Source: Hypholoma sublateritium FD-334 SS-4
Lineage: Eukaryota > Basidiomycota > Agaricomycetes > Agaricales > Strophariaceae
Assembly: GCA_000827495.1 (NCBI GenBank)
Contig: KN817629.1
Coordinates: 55,088-119,087, forward strand
Length of the DNA: 64,000 nt
Reading direction: 5' to 3'
Part shown: one piece after another, positions 35,376 to 45,783 of the stretch
How positions within the stretch are numbered: the first letter of the stretch is position 1
How the letters are laid out: every line of letters starts with the position of its first letter
Translations under genes and position numbers: made by a program
Notes under the pieces: model-generated
Seen by the model: the letters and a program-made list of their open reading frames with translations, nothing else
Told to the model about the DNA's origin: nothing
Database searches by the model: none

Positions 35376-36579
35376 GGTGCTGGCAACACGTCGATGATGG
35401 GAGGAAGGAGGCTGGTCGCCAGCCACGCAATCTGCTTTTACCATCTGATACCAAGCTATTCCCGTTTCTCACCCTTCCACCTGCCCAACCTCGTCTGTAA
35501 TCCCCGATCTATGTTCGACAACCATCCCCGCATAACCCGGTATAGCTCCTCATCCAGACCCACGCTCCACGTCAGCGGATATTTGACGCCTTCAGCCTGG
35601 GTAGATCTGCTTCTGCTCCGCAATGAATCTTGCCTTCGCCACTTATACCAATCTAGTCAAACAAACATTCCACCATTTCATCAATCGATTTATAATGCCT
35701 TCATGTTTTGAACGACTGCCTGCATGGCTTTCACGCACCGACCTTCCTCCTTCCCGTTTTACGTGCGCTATTGATGTTCATGTTTCATGACCTTCTCACT
35801 TGATGATTCTTCAACCTCGCCCCGACTTCCCATCGAGTCAGCTCGTGCCTACTACCTCTACACCCCGAATAAACTTGCGATACCTATTTCCGCTTAAACT
35901 CCTTCCTCCAAAACACCACTATTCACATCTTCATCAATATTACTCTCTATTCCTCCCCGCGTTACATTATTCCTACCTATCCATAGATACTATATGGTTA
36001 CCTTCTGTACTTATTCTCTTCCCGCCCTGTTCTTATCACTGTTCACTATAATTACATCTGCCATCCGTGCCCCCGCTTCAACTACATTCATCTATCTTCA
36101 TCCGCATTCTACCCCATTCCAAATCCTCCATAACCTGCTATGCGTACCCTATCAAACAGTAGTACATTGGAGCTTATGTCTTCTACTACATCTATTCTCT
36201 TTCTTGGTTTATCTTTTATCCTTGCAAATCTAAACAGCGTTAGTATCCTTACAATTTAACTGTTTATCTGGAAGCGCTTTGTTTGTCTGAGCTATAGAAG
36301 CACTTGAGAACGGACGAAGCAAAAAAAATTGTGGCGCAGCATCAGGATTCAGTACTACTGGCCACTATTTCCTTCATTGTGAAACTCTTCTTCAGGATAA
36401 TTATTGAATTATACCATCGCCACTGAAATACTTAGCTGGAAGATATCCCTGTCAATAAGATATCCTTTTTGTACGCTTTCGATGCTGCACGGAGATAGTC
36501 TGGAAATGAGAAAATGATATTATTACACTGTGGATATTTCGAGAGCCAAAAAGTTGTAGAACTGCACTTCGGCAACACC
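35376..36579. other. Pyrimidine-rich convergent spacer
   Basis: Between the membrane-protein gene and the AlkB gene. From about 35440 to 36240 the plus strand is strongly rich in C and T, with little G. Open frames here translate to low-complexity Ser/Leu/Pro/Tyr chains and are not considered genes. Confidence 0.5.
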
Positions 36580-37677
36580 TTATTCCTCAATAAAATGCAA
36601 CACATCGAAACCCTCCCCATACGTTGCATCCCAGTCAAAGACACTCTGCTGATTCTCGCCCCCAAACGCTAGCGTCAGCCGCTTAACCTCCTCCACGTCT
36701 TGCACCACGAGCCCCGCGTCCTCCTGCGTCTTGCTGCGTGCGCCTTGCCCCCAAATGCGGGCACCGTCGCGGCTGAGGAACGTCCCGATGCGGCGGAACG
36801 TGAGGCTGATGCGCACACCGCCGTACGCCTGCTCCGCGGGCGCTTTTGTATTCTGCGGGCGGTTGTCGTGGTTGATCCCGTGCAGCCACTGCGCGTTCGT
36901 CGCGAGGCCCATGACGAACAGTGAGTTGTGCGGGAGCGGTATGCGCTGGCTCGGTCGCGGGGGGGGATGTAGCTCATCTGCGGCGGCCACTGTGCGGTCC
37001 CTCTTTTGGCGCAGGGTCATCGTGCGTTCTGCGCCGAACGAGACGTTAACGATGCTCGAGCCGGGGACGACATCGATCGTCTTGTCCGAGTGCTCGGAGA
37101 TGCAGTCCTTACCACCTCGATACAGCTGGATGAGGACATGGTTCACCGGGTGGTTGAGGGCCTGCGGCGCGGTCAGCGTAGTGCTTGTCATGTATTCAGA
37201 ATGTGGCGACCAACCTTTTCGACGTGGGCGCGAATCATCGCCACCGTCGCAGAGAATGGGTCCAGTGGCGGCGAGCGATCGGCCGGGTGGCGGTATATTG
37301 GGTAACTAGAGACACTTTATGCGTAAGCCTCTACGCTTGCTCCCTCCGCCAGCGAAACGCAGACGTACCTACCGTCCTCCGCCACTTCGCCCTCGACAGC
37401 TACAAGTCGCGGCACATCACCACCTGCCCTCGGAAATCAGTCACCAGTACAAAAGCAAAGAATCATAGTCGTACGCACCGCGATGGTACATGTTCTGCCA
37501 CTTGACTTCCGCCTGCAATTTCTCGAAGACACCATCCGCTTGTTCGGGCGGCAGGAAGTCGGCAACCAGGTACGTGTCGCCCGCCCCAAGTACATCCCCC
37601 ACTCCGAGGATAGGTGGTTTATACACCTTCTTTTTTGCCGGCACAGGATTTGGGAGATTCTGAGAGAGGTCCGCCAT
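36580..37677 (-). CDS. AlkB-family Fe(II)/2-oxoglutarate dioxygenase
   Basis: Four exons, 37677-37479, 37423-37369, 37305-37215 and 37161-36580, give 308 residues. AlkB proteins remove alkyl groups from DNA, RNA or protein by oxidation. The iron ligands are H139 and D141 in ISEHSDKT and the distal H209 in WLHGIN. The 2-oxoglutarate-binding arginines R232 and R238 lie in RISLTFR. The upstream VPRLVAVEGEVA and PIYRHPAD motifs and NHVLIQLYRGGKDCI fit ALKBH2/3-like members more than the RNA demethylases, although the exact substrate is not fixed by these motifs. An internal basic insert (TLRQKRDRTVAAADELHPPP) lies between the metal motifs. Three introns (55, 63 and 53 bp) are all needed to keep phase. 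Confidence 0.9.
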
Positions 37678-38241
37678 GGATGTTATTAGGATCCCTTCGG
37701 AGATGGATAAGTGATGAAGGAAGTAGTGATATTTTTCTGTTATATTGTTCGATTAGATAGCTCGTGAAGGTCAAGAATACGAAACAGCATCCTCGTTTCT
37801 AGGAGTCGTCTGTTATGAGGAATCGAGTCAGAGCTTGTTGATATCGATTGATGAGAAGAGAGTCTGGTGACGTCTCGCGGCGACCAGGCAAGGACTGGAT
37901 TCGGGAAATGCCGCAGGGCGGTGTTTGCACGAGACGAAGAGAAGAAAAAAATCGCTGACTGTTGAACGTTGAACGTTGACTAATGATTCAACACGTATCA
38001 GCCAAACTTGACCCAAACTTAAAGGCTCAAAAATATTGACTAAAGGATCGAAAATGTTTACAGCGATAAATGCCACTCAGTTATAAACCGGGACGGAAAA
38101 CCAGAAGCACAAATATTTTACATATACATACAACTAAACTGTCCGTCTAGTACATGGGTATCACCAACATATCTATCCGGATGTCCCCCACAGGTCTCTA
38201 TATACACTGTGCTACAAATAAAACAGCTCACGCGCCCGCCG
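37678..38241. other. Intergenic, no gene seen
   Basis: Upstream region of the AlkB gene and 3' flank of the transporter gene. It contains short A-rich runs and a tandem GTTGAACGTTGAACGTTGAC at about 37961-37980. No gene is supported. Confidence 0.5.
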
Positions 38242-40184
38242 TCACTTTGTCTCGCGCGTCTCCAGCTGCAAGCTGGCTTTGTCTGGATCATGCAGCGTAC
38301 TGTCCTCAACGTCGTCTTCGGCGCTCAGCAAGCCTTGCTCCATCTCAGACCCCGAATCCGCGCCTGAAAGCTGGCGCAGCACAAGGCCCTTCGGCCGCAC
38401 GGGTTTTTCTTGCTCCTTCGTCAACTGTGTGATGCCATATCAGCTAAAGGCTGTGCGACGGTGAATGATTGAATACGCACGGCAACATAAATGGCGGACG
38501 AGATGATCAAAAGAGTCCCGATGATGGAGAGCGCCGTGGGAATGGCCTTGAAAAAAATGCGCTCCAAGATGGTCGCGAACACCACCTGCGTGGACATGAG
38601 TGTGGGCAGACAGTTGGACGGAGAATAATAAGCGCACTTGGGTGTAAACGGCCATCGTTCCCCTGCCCGCAGTTTCGCGCTGCAGCCCCATCGTCAAAAG
38701 AACCTAGGAAGAGTGGTCAGCTCGCAGGAAAGTACCTTGAGGAGGGACCTCTGGATTGTACCTGCGCGAAGAGGCCAAACACGCCTATCATGCCCAGTAG
38801 TGCAACCCACTCGATACGGTTAGGAACAACAAAAGTCACTTTGCCGAATATTATCCTGTATCCGTCAGTGCTCTGGAGTTAGCTCTCAAGATGAATGTGT
38901 GTGGGGAAGACATCATACCCTGTAGTTGAAACGACGACGCATAACAAGGAAAATGATGTTAACGAATGCAGAGGGTGTGCCCTTTTTCCTATAGCGCGAA
39001 TAGAGGTATCTAGGGCGTATCAAACCTTAGCTTTCATTAAAGAAGCAGGTCGGAGATAATACTTACAAGCGCCCGTGGCACCTATAACACCGATCATGGC
39101 CATCCTTCGAGGAAGAGGGGTCAATATTGATCAATATACGGGAAAAGGCTGCGCTCACCCAACCGCAATTAAGCGGTCCCTGGGAGTGCCCTTCTCTGCG
39201 AGATCTCCCGGTAGCTGGCTGCTGTCGCCTGCGATAGCGGGCATTTTAGGGGCATGTACGTCACCAAAGAGCGCCGTGGGTCGCGCTATTAGCACAACCC
39301 CGATAAGGCTGACGACTGCGAAACAATGAGAACACTGTAGGCGCCCACATGTAAGCAGAACTCACGTCCTGCGAGGGCCTCGCGGCGGGTAAACTTCTCG
39401 CCCAGGAAAAAAGAGCCGGTTACGGTGGTACACATGGGCGCTAAGAACGTCAGCACCGTAGCATCCGACAAGGAGAGGTATTGCAATGAATAGTAGATGC
39501 CAAATAGACCGAAGAAGCTGAGGGTTTATGGGTCAGCGAACACCGACGCTAGAGAGATACAGGTATAGACCACCGACCCGATAAAGCCTCTGAACGCCAA
39601 TAGCAAGCGGACTCCTTTGGGGCCCAAGAATGGGTCGGGGATACCCGTCCATAGCCTGAATACAATACGTGAGCTCTCAATTATATCGACAACGACGATG
39701 TGGGATCACCTACATATATGTCATGGAGCACACATACGTTATGCCCTGCATTTCTGTCAACCTCACCGAAACCCCAAGCGCATTCGAACACATACCATGC
39801 GCACAACGATGAGCTATATTTGCGCATTCTGAGAAAACGACCCATGGGGAATCGGGGCAAAGCACGCACCTCCAGGGTCGACACTGGCGGATCGATACCG
39901 TTCAGTTTTTTCACGGCGACGTTCATCAGCGAGAAGAACGCCTGTGACGACGCGACGAGCAGCAGCCCCGTGTTGTTCCGCGCGGTGTCGCGCGCGCGCA
40001 CGAGCCACCTCCGCATGCACCCGTCCTTTCGCCCACCACTCAAAACATCGTGCGAGTCGAACCCGGCGTCGTCGTGCGTCTGTGATATCGACAGGCCGGA
40101 GCGCGGTCCTACGGGCGTGTGTGGGATGGCGAAGTCCGCATACTCAGGCGTGAGGGCTGTGTATGTCGCCCGGGACGAGGACAT
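38242..40184 (-). CDS. EamA/drug-metabolite transporter, SLC35G-like
   Basis: Eleven exons: 40184-39870, 39745-39714, 39655-39578, 39517-39366, 39315-39159, 39104-39067, 39009-38919, 38855-38762, 38703-38638, 38585-38481 and 38424-38242, for 436 residues. The two EamA repeats give about ten membrane helices. Repeat 1 shows LLLVASSQAFFSLMNVAVK, LLLAFRGFIGFFGLFG, SLQYLSLSDATVLTFLAPM and GSFFLGEKFTRREALAG. Repeat 2 shows VGMAMIGVIGATGA, TSIRAIGKRAHPLHSLTSF, LLGMIGVFGLFAQ and TVFAT-like TQVVFATILERIFF (quoted in part). Such carriers export or import small metabolites; the substrate is not known. It has a charged cytosolic C-terminus. It is divergent from the Fic gene across 265 bp. The smallest exons are 32 and 38 nt, both in phase. 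Confidence 0.92.
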
Positions 40185-40449
40185 GATGGGCGCTGGCGTG
40201 GTGGAACGAAGGAGCAGGAGACCCGCAATGCGGCGTGCTGCCGGTGTGGAAATCGGACTCCATCAGAGATTTGTTTTTGGCGTGTCCACTCCCAAGGGCG
40301 GTTTGATTGCCACTCGGCACTGCAGCGGCCTCGGCCCGGTGAACAGCATCGGCCGCTGATGTCCTAAAAAAGAGTCTCTCAGGCAGTTCTCCCTCGGACT
40401 CTCCCCCACAATGCACTCTTTATTATTCACCATACTCAAGTAAACCATC
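40185..40449. promoter_or_regulatory. Divergent promoter between transporter and Fic gene
   Basis: The 265 bp between the two start codons carry both upstream regions. Compact head-to-head spacing suggests shared control. No specific binding site was recognised. Confidence 0.4.
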
Positions 40450-42304
40450 ATGAGTAACCTTGATCTTACCATACTCTTCAACAATGTGGAGCGCCCTCCA
40501 CTTCTTCAGTATAAATCAGTTACTGTAGTGTATCTGTTTTATCACCGTCGACTTATAAGTGGCACCGAAACTTAAATCATGTTTATAGGATATACCGCTC
40601 AGCGACTTGGAGCCGGATAAGCTTTCGCAGCTTAGTAACTCCCTTATCGTCGAACGTTCCAACGGTCATGTCTGCGCTGCCTCGGCCAGGATCTGGGAAT
40701 CTCTCCTTGATGGTCAGAATCGTCTGCCGTACCTGCTGCTGAGAGTAGCGGACATGCGCTTCGCCCTAGGGAGCAAGATAACTGCTCTATTGCTTTACAA
40801 AGAGGTTAGTGAGATGTTCAGCTCATAAAATACAAGTTTCTTTGAAATAATGCAAACTTTGCAGTTGCAATCGTTGCTTCTGGATTCGGACTTGGATCAT
40901 TGGATTGCGCGATCATGGTCTGCCATCCAAGAAGACACACAGTTGGGGCGTAAGTAGAATTTCTATGCCAGTGCTCGCTAACAAGTAGGCAAATTATCTC
41001 TCATTAAATTAATAGTGCTCTCCTACAAGCATGGTCTATCCCTCGGATTTTCGCCGAGACAGCGATGGCGATCAACAGCAAATGACCCATTTCCCCAATG
41101 CACAGTCAACCAGGACGAGATACAGAACATGCTCAAGGAGTGGAAGGAAATGGGTACCGGAAGGAATATTATGGCATTCGCACTGAATTTACACTGCCTC
41201 GAGACTAATGTTTTAGAAAAAACATTCCAGTTCGATATTGATGTAAGTCGATTACGCTGTGGTACCGGCCGACACATATCCTCATTTGTAATGTGAATTA
41301 CAGAGCTCAAATGATCTATTTTATTATGGATTCTTCAACAAAGCGCTACCATTAGACAGGATAAATCACCCAATACGCGGTGTCGTTCAAAACTGCGCAG
41401 ACGCGATTTCTATTCTCCAAGATACACATAAGGTGACAATATTTATTGTCTTTGACACGCCGCTAATTTTATGCGGGAGAGTAGGCCATGAGCGATGCTT
41501 TCAACTCTCTCCAATTTGGCCCCACGAATCTCACAGTTGGGAAAATATGTCGATTGCACGCAACGCTTATGCGCACAAGCCGGGTCTTGTACTGTAACAC
41601 GCCAGCTGGATACCAGCTGTGCTATACTAACGCAGGTATAACCCGCCAAATATCCCAAGTAAACGTCACGGCAGCGTCTACTATACGAGGAGAACTCGTT
41701 AGGGTGCAGTTCTGCCCTTGGGATAAGGTTGATGCGGAATTGAGGATATTTTGCACGCGTTTCAACGTACGTATAAGTACCGGAAAGCTTTATCGGCCGT
41801 CACATCTATATCGATGTTAACTGTACTGACGATACGTCAAATTTAGGAACTTATCGTACAGACCGATGTGGATCCGTTCGCCTCCGCCGCTTGGATCAGT
41901 CATATGTTTGTCTCCATTCACCCTTTTGAGGCGAGTCTTCGAGAATCTTGCTTTCCTCCTGTTTATTCTGAACACGGTTCATGCTAGGACGGAAACGGGC
42001 GCCTATCACGCATTTTATCGTCAATCCCGCTGATCAGGAACGGGCTGCCACCTTTGTGTATTCCGGCTTCCATCTATAAACCTCGATACATAGCCTCCCT
42101 CAACAGTGTAAGTACATATTTCCTCCCTTTTCGCATGTGGGAATCCTCATTTTTGCTTTCATATAGATACGTGCCAACGAAGGTGAGGACTATCGGGAGC
42201 TAATGGACGTGCTGTATGCAGGAACGGACTCCTCAATGTTTTGGTTGAAATCGATGACGCACTACTTGACAGCTCCTGGGGAACCATCGCGTTTGGTTCT
42301 GTGA
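40450..42304 (+). CDS. Fic-domain protein (predicted AMPylase) with a GC-AG intron in the active site
   Basis: Nine exons: 40450-40518, 40589-40804, 40865-40949, 41016-41242, 41304-41432, 41485-41766, 41847-41930, 41988-42107 and 42167-42304, for 449 residues. Fic enzymes transfer AMP or related groups to proteins. The catalytic loop reads HPFE-DGNGRLSR (residues 361-372), a full match to HxFx[D/E]GNGRxxR. It is assembled only if the intron between exons 7 and 8 uses a GC donor (GAG|gcgagt) and the TAG acceptor. The preceding helix TNVLEKTF (T187-E191) resembles the auto-inhibitory [S/T]xxxE[G/N] motif, but with Lys in place of Gly/Asn. The N-terminal ~170 residues match no domain I know. Exon 1 uses a weak donor (gttactg) and is tentative. 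The catalytic domain is certain. Confidence 0.88.
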
Positions 42305-42544
42305 TACACATATTCAACAATATTTATTCAGAACGGACCGACCTTCGCTTTCATTGAAGAAGGGCGCCATTTGATCAGACACTTTTTCGCTTGATCTAGG
42401 CTTGATCAGAGGGACTGGTGTTCTGAAATAGATAGTACGGAAATACTTATGCTCCTGGTCCTGGTGTAGCCCCGTCAGCTGTATTGCAATAACTATAACT
42501 GTAGGAAAAATTGCAACTTGCAGTAAGGTCTGAGGCACGGCAAT

Positions 42545-43306
42545 TCAGGTGCTACAGTGGTAACAGACGACCTCGCTAGCGTAGGCAACAACGAGGACTA
42601 GCGCGGGGAGGATGCCGAGGACGAAGAGGGCGGCGACGGAGGCATTCCAGCCATACGGGGGCGCAGTCTGAGGATATCGGGGTGATTATTAGTGACAGGT
42701 CTATTGCGCGATGCACAAAGATAGACGGGCGCAGGACAGGTGTGCAGAGGGAATTGGAGGAGAATGGGAAGGCAAATGGTAAAGGAACGATAATAGGAAA
42801 ATGAGGCATGGGCAAAAAACCAACGGTAGTACGCTTCCGCGTGATAACAAAACGCATGAGAAGTACCCCTGTGGGCAGGGGATAGGGAAACTGCGACTGC
42901 GTTAGGTCATCGTGTGCGCTGATAGCTAGACATGGGGGCACGAACATGGAGGGTCCGCGCGGCGGCGGCCGTCTTCGACGGCGATGTACTCGTATGATTA
43001 CTTCTCTTAGGGGGTGTGGTAATCCCAAGACCTGTGGGGCAGAGAGGAGAGAGGACGGTCGGAGTAAATGAGACAAGGGGGCGCACGGCGCCGGAAAAGC
43101 ACGCGACGCGTGTAGGACACATAAGGAACGCGCACGGATGAGCACGGTGCCGGGAATAGGAAAAACTGCGGCTCGGAGTGCACGCTGGAGACGAGGATGC
43201 CGAAGAGCTCGGTCGATACTCGGTGAGGCATTGAGGGATCGAAGTACCAGTTATGCCATATTAACACAGGTATAGCTTGGGTATAACTCGCCAAACCTCC
43301 CGTCAA
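42545..43306 (-). pseudogene. Possible minus-strand membrane-protein remnant
   Basis: Minus-strand pieces with plausible splice sites include WYFDPSMPHRVSTELFGIL, GYFSCVLLSRGSVLPL and a strong helix WNASVAALFVLGILPALVLV ending at a TGA (42545-42547). The pieces lack a start, and the upstream part overlaps the Fic remnant on the other strand. The second repeat copy carries a degenerate version. Weak support; family unknown. Confidence 0.25.
42571..42936. repeat. Diverged direct repeat, copy A
   Basis: About 360 bp align with 43441-43786. Long shared blocks include CTGAGGATATCGGGGTGATT, ATTAGTGACAGGTCTAT, GAGGAGAATGGGAAGGCAAA and TACGCTTCCGCGTGATAACA. Confidence 0.85.
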
Positions 43307-43400
43307 TGTCGATCATTCGAGGCCAGCGCGTGCAGGTACAAAGTCGGCGAGAGGCTGGAAACATTCTGCGAGCGTTTGAATGTTACTACTTCCTGCGCCC
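43235..43400 (+). pseudogene. Fragment of a second Fic-domain gene
   Basis: The plus-strand translation holds YQLCHINTG, GITRQTS and KVGERLETFCERLN. These match YQLCYTNAG, GITRQIS and KVDAELRIFCTRFN in exon 6 of the intact Fic gene upstream. A 6-base insertion and a stop break the frame, and the catalytic motif is absent. It is a pseudogene piece that was duplicated along with the adjacent repeat. Confidence 0.65.
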
Positions 43401-43440
43401 AGACCGAAAGAGGAGCTCAAAACACGCGTCGAACAGGCGG

Positions 43441-43786
43441 CCTGGATAGCGCAGGTAACGACGAGGACGAGCGCTCAGCGTCGGTAGGATGTCGAGGAGG
43501 TATTCCACTCATGCGGGGACGCAATCTGAGGATATCGGGGTGATTATTAGTGACAGGTCTATCGCGTGGTGCAGAGATAGGAGAGCGCAGGATAAGTGGG
43601 TAGAGGGAGTGGGAGGAGAATGGGAAGGCAAATAGGCAAATGGAAAGGAACGATAGTGGAAAATGAGGTATGGGCGAATGAACAACGGTTGTACGCTTCC
43701 GCGTGATAACAAAACGCATGAGAAGTACCCCTGCGCACAAGGGATAGGGACTGTCATCGTGTGCGCTGATAGATAGAAATGGGGAG
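43441..43786. repeat. Diverged direct repeat, copy B
   Basis: Second copy of the 42571-42936 block, same orientation, about 850 bp downstream, with small insertions (for example a duplicated GGCAAAT) and substitutions. Confidence 0.85.
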
Positions 43787-43917
43787 AGGGAGGGAGAGGG
43801 ACTTGAGAGGGACGCTTCGAAGCTAGCTGAGGTTGAATAATTTCGCTGACAAATACTTAGACGCTAAGCCTTTCGTACATACCTCAGTCAACTTAGGTCT
43901 TGTTTATTTTCTCTACG

Positions 43918-45549
43918 ATGACCTCCGAGGCAGGTATTCTTGGGATAGGTTCGTTTGAAACAAAGAGTTTCTAATTCGCTTTCGTGTTTTGCATAACATA
44001 TGACAGTGATTCTGCAGGCCGCGATTGCATCAACTATCTGCGGTCCAGTCCGACGCAACGCCTGTGTGCGATTAGCCACACCCCGCTCTTCGACGACGGC
44101 TGCGAGGTCTTGTTTCGATGGCTGACGGCTGGTGACGATGTCAGTTCGCAACAAGGTATGTCTCTGTACCTTTGAGCGCAAAGAAATCTTACCCCCTTAC
44201 CACCAGCCCAGTTTCCCAGGTCATTTGATTCTCTATCGCTGCGTGGTGTGCACCTTGGAGATCGCGGAATACGCGCGTTGATTAGTTGGTTGGAAAATAT
44301 ACACCTGCAACAGAATGATCCTGGAAGGAACAACGCACCACGACTGACGACCCTCGACCTACGTTTCGTCCGTCGATTTCATCCTTCGTATGCCGCAGTG
44401 CTGACCGCGTTACAGAATGACATAGAAGGCACCGCAGATATCGCGGAGGCGCTCATATCATCTCTCCAGATTCCTTCCCTCCCTATTGCTCAAACGTCGG
44501 CGCTCTCGGCGCTCGTCCTCTCCAATAACCCGCTGTCTCCCGCATTCAAGAGCACGCTCTTCGCATTGCTGCCCAACCTGCCCTCGCTCCGACTGCTCCA
44601 CCTTTCTATGACGAATATCACCCCTGTCGACGCACTCGCGCTCGCGGCTTACATATCTGACGAACGATGTCAGTTAGCTGAGCTGCACGCGAACGCGAAC
44701 ACCATGGGTTACGCTGGCGCACGAGCTGTTGTATGCGCGGTAAGCCGCTGCTGGACGATGGAACGGGTCGACCTTTATTCCAACGCTACGGAAGATCCCG
44801 CCGTCGACGCCGCCGACGATGGGCAGGATCAGGACTACAGCAGGCTCGCCCTTCACGAGGTCGTCTCTTTACACAACGCAATCGGGGCCTACGCACCAGG
44901 AAGTGGGTGTAGTTGGACGGGCCTGCAGACCAAGCTAAAGTATCACCTTGCGCAGCACACGTGTCTCAAGCACGCAGCGGCGAGCGAGGCGCGTCAACTG
45001 CTCAAGTACGCACGCATCATGTTGCGCAATGCGCGCCCTGCTCCCGCTCCGACGAGAGAGGTGTGCGCCGACTGCGAGTGCACCGCCGCTGCTGCATCCC
45101 CTTCCCCCTTAACTTCTGCAGAGGGGTCCCAGGCTCACACGCCGGTAGCATCATCATTTAGCGCGCTCCCGACCGAGTTGCAGCTCCACATCCTCTCGGC
45201 CCTCGCTCCAACGCTGAGCAGTGCACAGCACCTGCGCGTTATCGCGTATGCATCAGACACTCGTACACTACCTGCACTGCGCCTCTGTCTGCCCCTCGCT
45301 CCTCTCTCCCGCGGGGGCGGCTGCGTCGCAGACCCCGGCGCGCTCGGGTACGCTGCCACAGCGACGCGGGGCCTCAGTGACCGTGCGGGGAAGAAGGTCG
45401 GCTCCCTCCGACGGCGCGGGACGCACGCGTGCGCGAGCGGTTCGTGTATGGGGCGCGGGAGCGTCGTGTGCCAGCGGGAGACAGCACGCGATGAGTGGCT
45501 GACGCGTGTAGGCTGTGACCGCTATGATCCGAGCCTGCGGCGAACGTAG
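43918..45549 (+). CDS. Leucine-rich-repeat (RNI-like) hypothetical protein
   Basis: Three exons, 43918-43948, 44018-44155 and 44207-45549, encode 503 residues. Leucine-rich repeats of the ribonuclease-inhibitor type are visible: LRGVHLGDRGIRALISWLE, LTTLDLRF, LSALVLSNNPLSPAF, LRLLHLSMTNITP and MERVDLYSN. The second half has a cysteine pair region (CADCEC), then FSALPTELQLHILSALAPTL, an F-box-like helix seen in many agaricomycete RNI proteins. The C-terminus has WLTRVGCDRYDP. Likely a protein-interaction scaffold; the partner is unknown. Exon 1 is only 31 nt and was chosen because its phase fits the TCTGCAG acceptor. Converges on the pseudokinase gene, 235 bp apart. Confidence 0.78.
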
Positions 45550-45783
45550 TTCTGCATCGTTCATCGGTTCCTGTTTTTCATGGATGCCGTGATACACACT
45601 CTGTGCAATTTAGCACATAGCACAGATTCTGTCCCCCTGCGGTTCCCCATGAAAGTAGAAGGGATCAACCTGTTCGCGTATATTCTTATGGTTCTAATAC
45701 AATAGCCAATACCCTATTTGGTCTCATCTCATCTTCAATAATTCCGATATTTGTGTACGAGGCTGTAGTCTGTATCACCGCCG

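Larger units (their letters stand above)
42305..43917. other. Tandemly duplicated, degraded intergenic segment
   Basis: No intact gene is supported here. It contains two diverged direct repeats (42571-42936 and 43441-43786) and a piece of a Fic gene (43235-43400). A minus-strand frame may be the remains of a membrane protein (42545-43306). Confidence 0.5.
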
